Source: Micromonospora echinofusca (GTDB lineage Bacteria; Actinomycetota; Actinomycetes; Mycobacteriales; Micromonosporaceae). From it: 64,000 nt of DNA. This document shows positions 57,591 to 64,000 of this stretch, one piece after another; the stretch's first letter is position 1, and every line of letters begins with the position of its first letter. The notes beneath the pieces were generated by a model. That model did not search any database, was not told the DNA's origin, and saw nothing but the letters and a program-made list of their open reading frames with translations. Both the position numbers and the translations under genes were made by a program. Location: contig NZ_LT607733.1 of the NCBI RefSeq assembly GCF_900091445.1, forward strand, positions 6,413,001-6,477,000, in the 5' to 3' direction.

Positions 57591-57994
57591 GCTTCCGAGG
57601 TGGCGGCGGACCCGCCCGCGCGGTTGGCGGCGTCGATGACCCGGGTCAGCACGGTGTGCAGGTGGCGCAGCTCCTCGACCGGCATGCCGAGTCGCTCGAC
57701 GATCGCGGGCGGGATCCGCTCGGCCCGCTCCCGCAGGGCCTGGCCGGCTGCGGTCAGCGTCACCGCGAGGCTCCGCTCGTCGGCGGGGTCGCGCTCGCGT
57801 CGGACGTAGCCGGCCGCCTCCAGTCGCTTGAGCAGCGGCGACAGGGTGCCGGGATCGAGTTGGAGCAGCCGGCTGAGGTCGCGTACGGACAGCGGCGCGT
57901 GCTGCCAGAGCGCGAGCATCACCAGGTACTGCGGATGGGTCAGCCCCATCGGTTGGTGTACCAATGTTTTGTAGACCAATTGTTCAGCGCGCAC
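57575..57994 (-). CDS. MarR-family regulator, start uncertain
   Basis: A winged-helix protein. GLTHPQYLVMLALWQHAPLS is followed by the recognition helix LQLDPGTLSPLLKRLEAAGY and the wing RRERDPADERSLAVTLT with the DER signature. The start is either GTG 57994 (139 residues) or ATG 57949 (124 residues). The codons between them are unusually A/T-rich (CAA, TTG, AAA, ACA, GTA), and a TTGGTGTACCAA palindrome lies there, which favours a promoter and the shorter form; the longer form gives a more complete first helix. Divergent from the small gene at 58008. Confidence 0.85.
   Translation of the reverse strand: MRAEQLVYKTLVHQPMGLTHPQYLVMLALWQHAPLSVRDLSRLLQLDPGTLSPLLKRLEAAGYVRRERDPADERSLAVTLTAAGQALRERAERIPPAIVERLGMPVEELRHLHTVLTRVIDAANRAGGSAATSEAQASA
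57953..57964. promoter_or_regulatory. Candidate MarR operator
   Basis: TTGGTGTACCAA (5+2+5 dyad) with a further ACCAAT half-site 13 bp to the right (57975-57980). It lies between, or just within, the divergent MarR and 58008 genes in locally AT-rich DNA. Confidence 0.5.
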
Positions 57995-58007
57995 CGGAGG
58001 CCAGGCG

Positions 58008-58235
58008 ATGACCGAGGAGAAGCCCACCCCGAAGGCTCCCGGCGAGGGCGGCCGCCTGATGGCCTGGGCGTTCCGGCGCCTCGCGGGCCCGCCCGAGGTG
58101 CAGGGCGCGGTGCAGGGCGGCTCCAACCACGCCCGGGAGGCCTGGAAGCAGGACCTGGAGCGGCGCAAGCAGTGGAGCCGGGAGCAGCGGGAACGCAAGC
58201 GCGCCGAGCGGGAGGCCCGGCGCGAGGGACGCTGA
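58008..58235 (+). CDS. Small charged hypothetical protein, 75 residues
   Basis: The N-terminal part (PGEGGRLMAWAFRRLAGPP) is followed by a long charged helix (RRKQWSREQRERKRAERE). It is highly basic and likely nucleic-acid- or membrane-associated, but no domain is recognised. ATG 58008 has a GGAGG site. Its position next to the DciA-like and MarR genes gives no clear function. It ends 3 bp from the convergent DUF721 gene. Confidence 0.65.
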   Translation: MTEEKPTPKAPGEGGRLMAWAFRRLAGPPEVQGAVQGGSNHAREAWKQDLERRKQWSREQRERKRAEREARREGR

Positions 58236-58238
58236 GCG

Positions 58239-58859
58239 TCAGCCGTAGGTGTCGCGCGGGCCGCGGCCACGGACCCGGCGCGGGCCCTTCGACCAGGACG
58301 GCGCGGCGGGGCCGTGGATGTGCAGCTTGCGCACCACGTTGTGGCCGACCTCGCTGGCGATCTGCTTCAGCAGCGAGCCGGCCAGCAGCCGCAACTGGGT
58401 GGCCCACGCGGTCGAGCGGGCCTCCACGGTCAGTTCGCCGTCCTCCAGCTTCACCGGCCGGCTGTGCTGGGCCACCTCCGGGCCGACCACCCGCTCCCAG
58501 GCGCCGAACACCGTCGCCTCGGCCGCCGGCTGCTGCCAGCCGCGTGCCTTGACGAGCCGGTTGAGCACCGCACCGAGCGGCTGCGGGTCGCGCGGGTCCG
58601 GCCCCGGGCCGGAGTAGCCCCGCAGGCGCCGCTGGCCGCCCTCGCCGTCGCCGCCGCCCCCGCCGGGGGTACGCCGGCGCGTGCGGGCCGCCGCGTCCCG
58701 GCGCGCCTTCGCCGCGTCCAGCACCGCCCGCGCCAGCTCCGGGCCGCTCGCCCCGGCCGCCGCTTCGCCGCCCGCCGCGCCGCCGGGCTCCCCGCCGGAC
58801 GGTGCGCCGCCGCGCCCGGGGCCGAGGCGGGCCGGCGGAAGCTGCTGCTCATCCGACAC
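58239..58859 (-). CDS. DUF721 (DciA-like) protein
   Basis: A 206-residue protein. The N-terminal 90 residues are Gly/Ala/Arg-rich and disordered. The DUF721 domain covers about 95-185: [41 protein letters not shown], and [26 protein letters not shown]721/DciA proteins load or control the replicative helicase in bacteria without DnaC/DnaI, and the gene's usual place is between recF and gyrB, as here. GTG 58859 overlaps the end of recF by 11 bp. Confidence 0.93.
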   Translation of the reverse strand: MSDEQQLPPARLGPGRGGAPSGGEPGGAAGGEAAAGASGPELARAVLDAAKARRDAAARTRRRTPGGGGGDGEGGQRRLRGYSGPGPDPRDPQPLGAVLNRLVKARGWQQPAAEATVFGAWERVVGPEVAQHSRPVKLEDGELTVEARSTAWATQLRLLAGSLLKQIASEVGHNVVRKLHIHGPAAPSWSKGPRRVRGRGPRDTYG

Positions 58860-59982
58860 GCCGCACCGTCCCCTCGCCCACCGCGTACCGGGTGCCGCGC
58901 AGGGACACCGGCACGTCCTCGTCGACGGCGCAGGTCACCAGCAGCTGGCTCGCCCCACCGACCAGCTCCGCCAGCCGCTCCCGCCGTCCGGCGTCCAGCT
59001 CGGCGAAGACGTCGTCGAGCACCAGCACCGGCTCGATGCCGTCGGAACGCAGCAGGTCGTAGCCGGCGAGCCGCAGAGCCAGGGCGTACGACCAGGACTC
59101 GCCGTGGCTCGCGTAGCCCTTGGCGGGCAGCGGCCCCAGGGTCAGCGCCAGCTCGTCGCGGTGCGGGCCGACCAGGGTGGTGCCCCGCTCCACCTCGGCG
59201 GCGCGGGACTCGACGAGCGCGGTGGTCAGCGCCGCCGCCAGCGCCTCCCGGTCGGTGGTGGGCTCCGCCAGCTCCACCGACGGCCGGTACGCGATCCCGG
59301 CGGCACCCCGTCCCGCCGCCACCGCGTCGTACGCCTTCGTGACGTGCGGGCCCAGCGCGGCCACCAGTTCGAGCCGGCCGGCGAGCAGCTCGGCGCCGTG
59401 CCGGGCCAGGTGCGTGTCCCACACCGCCAGGGTCGACAGGTCCCCGCCGCGCGACCCGCCCGTCTTGCGGGCCAGGTACGCGGTGCGCAGCAGTGCGTTG
59501 CGCTGCTTGACCACCCGCTCGTAGTCGGCCCGCACCCCGGCGTAGCGGGGCTGGCGGCTGACCAGCAGGTCGTCGAGGTAGCGGCGGCGCTCGGCGGGGT
59601 CGCCCCGGACGAGTTCAAGGTCCTCCGGGGCGAACAGCACGAGCCGCAGCGCGCCGAGCACGTCGCGCGCCCGCCGCGCCGGCGACCGTCCCAGCCGGGC
59701 CCGGTTGGCCTTGCCCGGCACGATCTCCAGCTCCACCAGCAGCTCGCGGCCCTCGTGCACGACCGCGCAGCGGATCACCGCCGAGGCGGCGCCCATCCGG
59801 ACGAGGGGGGCGTCCGTGGCGACCCGGTGCGAGTCCAGGGTCGCCACGTAGCCCAGCGCCTCGACCAGGTTCGTCTTGCCGACGCCGTTGGCGCCGATCA
59901 GGACGTTGGCCCCCGGCTCCAGGTCGACGCCGACCTGCTCGTACGAGCGGAAGTCGACCAGTTCGAGCCGGCGGACGTACAC
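58849..59982 (-). CDS. recF: DNA replication/repair protein RecF
   Basis: A 377-residue SMC-like ABC ATPase of normal length. The Walker A motif is GANGVGKT (30-37) after [15 protein letters not shown]. The signature region is [20 protein letters not shown]; Walker B is [13 protein letters not shown]. It helps load RecA on gapped DNA with RecO and RecR. GTG 59982 gives the normal start. It lies 17 bp after gnd in the dnaN-gnd-recF-DUF721 row. Confidence 0.96.
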   Translation of the reverse strand: MYVRRLELVDFRSYEQVGVDLEPGANVLIGANGVGKTNLVEALGYVATLDSHRVATDAPLVRMGAASAVIRCAVVHEGRELLVELEIVPGKANRARLGRSPARRARDVLGALRLVLFAPEDLELVRGDPAERRRYLDDLLVSRQPRYAGVRADYERVVKQRNALLRTAYLARKTGGSRGGDLSTLAVWDTHLARHGAELLAGRLELVAALGPHVTKAYDAVAAGRGAAGIAYRPSVELAEPTTDREALAAALTTALVESRAAEVERGTTLVGPHRDELALTLGPLPAKGYASHGESWSYALALRLAGYDLLRSDGIEPVLVLDDVFAELDAGRRERLAELVGGASQLLVTCAVDEDVPVSLRGTRYAVGEGTVRRVG

Positions 59983-59999
59983 AGGTGCGTGGATTCCGG

Positions 60000-60872
60000 T
60001 CAGCGCTTGTGGACGGCGTGACCGCCGAACTGCTGACGCAGCGCGGCGACGGCCTTCATGGCCGGCGAGTCGTCCTGGCGGGAGGCGAAGCGGGCGAAGA
60101 GCGAGGCGGTGATCACGTTGAGCGGCACGGCGAGCCGGACCGCCTCGTCGACCGTCCAGCGGCCCTCGCCCGTGTCCTCCGTGTAGCCGCTCAGCTCGGC
60201 CAGCTCCGGGTCCTCGTCGAGGGCCCGGTCCAGCAGGTCGAGCAGCCAGGAGCGCACCACGGTGCCCTCGCGCCAGGACTTGAACACCCCCGGCACGTTG
60301 GTGACCAGCTCGGACTTGGCCAGCAGCTCGTAGCCCTCGGCGTAGGCGTGCATGAGGCCGTACTCGATGCCGTTGTGCACCATCTTGGCGTAGTGCCCGG
60401 CGCCGACCGGCCCGGCGTGCACGAAGCCGAACTCGCCCTCCGGCTTCAGCGCCTCGAAGATCGGCATCAGCCGGTCGACGTGCTCCTGGGCGCCGCCGAC
60501 CATCAGCGCGTAGCCGTTCTGCCGGCCCCAGACGCCGCCGGAGACGCCGACGTCGATGTAGCCGATGCCACGCTCGTTGAGCCGCTCCGCCCGCGGCGCG
60601 TCGTCGCTGAAGCGGGAGTTGCCGCCGTCGATGATGATGTCGCCCTCGCCGAGGATGCCGGCGAGTTCGTCGATGGTCGCGTCGGTGACCCCGGCGGGGA
60701 CCATGACCCAGACCGCGCGGGGGGACTCCAGCTTCTCCGCCAGCTCCGCCAGGGTCGCGACATCGCTCAGCTCCGCGTTGTGGTCGAAGCCGACCACCTC
60801 GTGCCCGGCGGCGCGCAACCGCTCGCGCATGTTGCCGCCCATCCGGCCGAGCCCTACCAGGCCGAGCTGCAT
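60000..60872 (-). CDS. gnd: 6-phosphogluconate dehydrogenase, short decarboxylating type
   Basis: A 290-residue protein, the short GntZ/YqeC-like form rather than the roughly 480-residue enzyme. Signs are [17 protein letters not shown] (NAD(P) fold), [13 protein letters not shown] (substrate loop), [12 protein letters not shown] and [21 protein letters not shown] with the catalytic Lys. It oxidises 6-phosphogluconate to ribulose 5-phosphate and CO2. Insertion of gnd between dnaN and recF is a conserved actinobacterial arrangement. ATG 60872. Confidence 0.95.
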   Translation of the reverse strand: MQLGLVGLGRMGGNMRERLRAAGHEVVGFDHNAELSDVATLAELAEKLESPRAVWVMVPAGVTDATIDELAGILGEGDIIIDGGNSRFSDDAPRAERLNERGIGYIDVGVSGGVWGRQNGYALMVGGAQEHVDRLMPIFEALKPEGEFGFVHAGPVGAGHYAKMVHNGIEYGLMHAYAEGYELLAKSELVTNVPGVFKSWREGTVVRSWLLDLLDRALDEDPELAELSGYTEDTGEGRWTVDEAVRLAVPLNVITASLFARFASRQDDSPAMKAVAALRQQFGGHAVHKR

Positions 60873-60913
60873 GTGTTCCTACCTCCGTGCGTCGGGGTCT
60901 TCTCGGGGTGCGA

Positions 60914-62047
60914 TCAGCGGGAGACGCGGATCGGCATGATGAGGTACCGGTACCCGGGGATGACCTCGCCATCCTCGCCGGCGGGCGAAATCACCGCGGG
61001 CTTGAAGGCGTCGACGAACGAGAGCACGGCGAACTGGGCCCCCAGGTTGGTCAGGCCGTCGATCAGGTACTGGGGGTTGAAACCGATCGTCAGCGGGTCG
61101 CCCGTGAAGGTGGCCTCCATGGCCTCGCTGGCCCGCGCCTCCTCGGTGCCGCCGGCCTCGACCACCAGGCCGTCGGCGCTGAAGCTGAGCAGCACCGGGG
61201 TCGTCCGCTCGGCCACCAGGGCGACCCGCTTGACGACCTCGATCAGGGTGCTGACGGGCACCCGGGCCTCGGCGTTGTGGCTGGCCGGGAAGAGCGAACG
61301 CACCGGCGGGTAGTTCGCCCCGTCGAGCAGCCGGCTGGTGGTGCGCCGGGTGCCGCCGGCGAAGCCGATCATCCCCTCGCCGGTCTTGCCCTGGGACAGC
61401 GCCATGGTGACCTGGCCGCCGATCGGGCCGAGGGCCTTGGCGGTGTCGTTCAGGGTCCGGGCCGGCACGAGGGCGTTGATGCTCACCTCGGGGTCGTCCG
61501 GGTTCCACTCCATCTCGCGCAGGGCCAGCCGGTAGCGGTCGGTGGCGAGCATGGCCAGCGTGCCGCCGGAGAGCTCGATGCGTACGCCGGTCATCATCGG
61601 CAGCGTCTCGTCGCGGCCGGCGGCCACGGCGACCTGGGCGACCGCCGAGGCGAACGCGGCGGCGTCGATGGTGCCGGCGCTCTCCGGCATCTCCGGCAGG
61701 GACGGGTAGTCCTCGACCGGCATGGTGGGCAGGGTGAACCGGGCGCTGCCGCAGACCAGTTCGAGGTGGGCGCCGACGGCGGCGATGTCCACCGGCTTGG
61801 CCGGCAGCGCCTTGGTGATCTCGGCGAGCAGCCGGCCGGAGACCAGGGCGGCGCCGTCGGCGTCCCCCTGCACCTCGACGGTGACCTGGCTGGAGACCTC
61901 GTAGTCGAAGCCCGAGACCTGCAGGTTGCCGTCGGTGACGCGCAGCATCACGCCGGCCAGCACCGGTACGGACGGCCGGTTGGGCAGGCTCTTCGCGGTC
62001 CAGGCCACGGCCTCGGCGAGCGCGTCGCGCTCCACTCGGAACTTCAT
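60914..62047 (-). CDS. dnaN: DNA polymerase III sliding clamp (beta)
   Basis: A 377-residue clamp made of three similar domains. It begins [20 protein letters not shown], with [13 protein letters not shown] and [10 protein letters not shown] in domains 1-2 and [10 protein letters not shown] at the C-terminus. Two subunits form the ring that tethers polymerase to DNA. ATG 62047 has a GGAGG ribosome site at 6 nt. oriC lies directly upstream. Confidence 0.97.
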   Translation of the reverse strand: MKFRVERDALAEAVAWTAKSLPNRPSVPVLAGVMLRVTDGNLQVSGFDYEVSSQVTVEVQGDADGAALVSGRLLAEITKALPAKPVDIAAVGAHLELVCGSARFTLPTMPVEDYPSLPEMPESAGTIDAAAFASAVAQVAVAAGRDETLPMMTGVRIELSGGTLAMLATDRYRLALREMEWNPDDPEVSINALVPARTLNDTAKALGPIGGQVTMALSQGKTGEGMIGFAGGTRRTTSRLLDGANYPPVRSLFPASHNAEARVPVSTLIEVVKRVALVAERTTPVLLSFSADGLVVEAGGTEEARASEAMEATFTGDPLTIGFNPQYLIDGLTNLGAQFAVLSFVDAFKPAVISPAGEDGEVIPGYRYLIMPIRVSR

Positions 62048-62214
62048 CAATGCCTCCGCGTCGACGTCAGCGACAACTCTCTCATGCCGACCGCTGCCTA
62101 CCGACCCGCCTGTCCGTGCGGGTACCCATCGCACCTTAGGGCGCGTGGGCATCGGCTGTGCGCCCGACCCCGTGGACTTCTGGTGCCGGGAGGCCGTCGA
62201 CGACGGCGTTCCGG

Positions 62215-62756
62215 CCAATCCACAGGAAGTCCAACGGTGATGATTGGTTTTTGTTCTCTTAGAAGAGATAACTCGTCATCTTCATCGCACCTGTGCAAAC
62301 TGTGGAGAACCCGCGTTTGCGCAGCTCAGACACGTTATCCACCGGTGGTTTACCTGTGGAGAACCCGGGGTACAACTCGTGTCCCGGTCCACAGGCGGTC
62401 GGCGCCCCCAGGTTGTCCACCGTCGTCCACCGGTTATCCACCGGTTATCCACCGACTTTCTCCCCAGGCCTGTGGACAGGCGGAAGCCGTGCCGACGGCG
62501 TCATCCCCAGAACCTTCAACAGGTTTCCCACAGGCCCACCGTCGTCGGTGGACAACGAGCTGGTTGTCCCCAGGCATCCACAGCTCGTCCCCAGGGTTTG
62601 TCCACAACCTGTGGGTAACCGGGGCGTGGACGGACCGTAGTTTCCCACAGGCTGTGGACGACGAGTTGTGGACAACGATCCGGGCTGTGTACGGACACGG
62701 GCTCGATGCTGTGGCCTACACCATGTCGAGGGTCAAGCCGGACGGGCTGTGGAGAA
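62215..62756. other. oriC: Chromosomal replication origin (oriC)
   Basis: The dnaA-dnaN gap is filled with DnaA boxes on both strands. Plus-strand examples are TTATCCACC at 62335, 62434 and 62445, TTGTCCACC at 62413, TCGTCCACC at 62423, TTTCCCACA at 62524 and 62641, and the consensus TTGTCCACA at 62598. Minus-strand examples are at 62301, 62355, 62471, 62547, 62610, 62653, 62667 and 62748. The flanking dnaA and dnaN genes confirm the identity. Confidence 0.95.
62234..62290. other. AT-rich unwinding region candidate (DUE) of oriC
   Basis: The stretch with TGATGATTGG, a run of T, TTCTCTTAGAAGAG (a small dyad) and ATAACTCG is the most AT-rich part of the origin. It lies at the dnaN-side edge of the DnaA-box array, where strand opening is expected. 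Confidence 0.6.
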
Positions 62757-62760
62757 CGAG

Positions 62761-62794
62761 GAAGCGCCCGGCGGATGGTCCGGCCGGGCGCTTC
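62761..62794 (-). terminator. dnaA terminator hairpin
   Basis: GAAGCGCCCGGC (62761-62772) and GCCGGGCGCTTC (62783-62794) are perfect complements with a 10-nt loop, about 100 bp past the dnaA stop and just before the last DnaA boxes. It would keep dnaA transcription out of oriC. Confidence 0.7.
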
Positions 62795-62890
62795 GGTGGC
62801 CCCTCTCCGCCACGCGGGCGGCGGGGGTACGCGATTCGACAGCGTGCGTGCGGCGCGCCTGACACCGCGCGGCGACCTGTCGGGCGTCGC

Positions 62891-64000
62891 TCAGGTGTTC
62901 TGCTTGATCCGGTTGGTCAGCTCCGCGATCTGGTTGTAGAGCGAGCGCCGCTCGGCCATCTGCTGACGGATCTTGCGGTCGGCGTGCATGACCGTGGTGT
63001 GGTCACGGCCGCCGAAGGCCTGCCCGATGCGGGGCAGCGACAGGTCGGTCAGCTCCCGGCACAGGTACATGGCCACCTGGCGGGCGTTCACCAGCACCCG
63101 GGAGCGGGAGTGACCACGCAGGTCCTCCAGGCTCACGCCGAAGTAGTCCGCCGTGGAGACCATGATCTGGTCGGCGGTGATCTCGGGCCCGGCGCCGTCG
63201 GGGATGAAGTCCCGCAGCACCTCCTCGGCCAGCGACAGCTCGACCGTCGAGCGGGTCAGGCTGGCGAACGCCGTGACCCGGATCAGCGCGCCCTCCAGCT
63301 CCCGGATCGAGTTCGACACCCGCGAGGCGATGAACTCCAGCACGTCCGGCGGCGCGTAGAGGCGCTCCTGCGCGGCCTTCTTCTGCAGGATCGCGATGCG
63401 GGTCTCCAGGTCGGGCGGTTGGATGTCGGCGAGCAGCCCCCACTCGAAGCGGGTACGCAGCCGGTCCTCCAGGGTCGCGAGCTGCTTCGGCGACCGGTCC
63501 GAGGTGATCACGATCTGCTTGTTGGCGTTGTGCAGGGTGTTGAAGGTGTGGAAGAACTCCTCCTGCGTGCGCTCGCGGTTCTCCAGGAACTGGATGTCGT
63601 CGATCAGCAGGATGTCGACGTCGCGGTAGCGCCGCTGGAACGCGCTGGTCTTGTCGTCCCGGAGCGAGTTGATGAAGTCGTTGGTGAACTCCTCGGTCGA
63701 GACGTACCGGACCGAGCGGGCGTTGCCCAGCGTCGTGGCGTAGTGCCCGATGGCGTGCAGCAGGTGCGTCTTGCCCAGCCCCGAGCTGCCGTAGATGAAC
63801 AGCGGGTTGTACGCCTTCGCGGGCGACTCGGCGACCGCGACGCTCGCGGCGTGGGCGAAGCGGTTGGACGAGCCGATGACGAACGTCTCGAACATGTACT
63901 TGGGGTTGAGCCGGTTGCCGCCGCTGTCGGCGCCGGGCAGCCGGCGGTCGTCCCGGCCACCGGGCCGATGGTGATCCGCGCCACCGCGTCCGGGCCCGCT
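62891..64000 (-). CDS. dnaA: Chromosomal replication initiator DnaA, 5' end cut by window edge
   Basis: About 370 codons of domains III and IV plus part of the linker are visible. The reading frame stays open to base 64000. The AAA+ domain starts at [20 protein letters not shown]. Walker A GSSGLGKT is at 63767-63790; Walker B is [10 protein letters not shown]. The DNA-binding domain ends with the signature [15 protein letters not shown], which reads DnaA boxes. ATP-DnaA binds oriC next to it and opens the DNA. Confidence 0.98.
   Translation of the reverse strand, partial: SGPGRGGADHHRPGGRDDRRLPGADSGGNRLNPKYMFETFVIGSSNRFAHAASVAVAESPAKAYNPLFIYGSSGLGKTHLLHAIGHYATTLGNARSVRYVSTEEFTNDFINSLRDDKTSAFQRRYRDVDILLIDDIQFLENRERTQEEFFHTFNTLHNANKQIVITSDRSPKQLATLEDRLRTRFEWGLLADIQPPDLETRIAILQKKAAQERLYAPPDVLEFIASRVSNSIRELEGALIRVTAFASLTRSTVELSLAEEVLRDFIPDGAGPEITADQIMVSTADYFGVSLEDLRGHSRSRVLVNARQVAMYLCRELTDLSLPRIGQAFGGRDHTTVMHADRKIRQQMAERRSLYNQIAELTNRIKQNT

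Overview
The window is a piece of a very GC-rich actinobacterial chromosome. It looks like a member of the Micromonosporaceae (Micromonospora-like): coding sequence is strongly GC3-biased, GTG starts and GTGA stop/start overlaps are common, and it carries DUF397/XRE pairs, DUF3566 and DLW-39 proteins. The replication-origin gene order is the actinobacterial one. This assignment is inference from gene content; no 16S gene is present.

The right end (about 49-64 kb) is the chromosomal origin, read leftwards on the minus strand: dnaA (cut by the window edge), an oriC of about 540 bp packed with DnaA boxes, dnaN, gnd, recF, a DUF721/DciA-like gene, gyrB, gyrA, a DUF3566 membrane protein, tRNA-Ile(GAT), a 42-residue DLW-39 protein and tRNA-Ala(TGC). 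gyrA carries a 420-residue intein with a LAGLIDADG-type endonuclease region. Four DnaA boxes also lie between gyrB and gyrA. About 27 kb from oriC there is a near-consensus parS site.

The middle (about 27-49 kb) is housekeeping and accessory material: sulfurtransferase, a barrel-less amidohydrolase-like protein, SGNH esterase, two coupled Roadblock-type proteins, prolyl-tRNA synthetase, CBS-domain proteins, SufE, DsbA/FrnE-type oxidoreductase, YbaK-type deacylase, a large CtpI-like P-type ATPase, a metallo-hydrolase, Sua5-type threonylcarbamoyl-AMP synthase, HAD and Nudix hydrolases and a secreted FG-GAP-like protein. A decayed tnpB gene bounded by perfect 15-bp inverted repeats sits between sufE and the DsbA gene.

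The left part (1-27 kb) holds a secreted subtilisin-like protease (cut by the edge), an XRE/DUF397 pair, two PASTA-domain membrane proteins, a GCS2-type glutamate-cysteine ligase, a YceI/MarR divergent pair, an XRE/NB-ARC/TPR regulator and a branched-chain acyl-CoA degradation cluster (acyl-CoA dehydrogenase, carboxyltransferase, HMG-CoA lyase, biotin carboxylase, TetR) split by a secreted snapalysin-type protease. After it come an MFS pump, an FAD monooxygenase divergent from its probable TetR repressor with clear shared operators, and an ECF sigma factor with a coupled membrane protein.

No rRNA, CRISPR array, prophage or biosynthetic gene cluster was seen. The most notable items are the inverted-repeat-bounded tnpB relic, the DnaA-box cluster between gyrB and gyrA, the endonuclease-bearing GyrA intein, the parS-like site, the MerR-type promoter of an MFS gene with a possible leaderless leader ORF, and the duplicated TetR operators.
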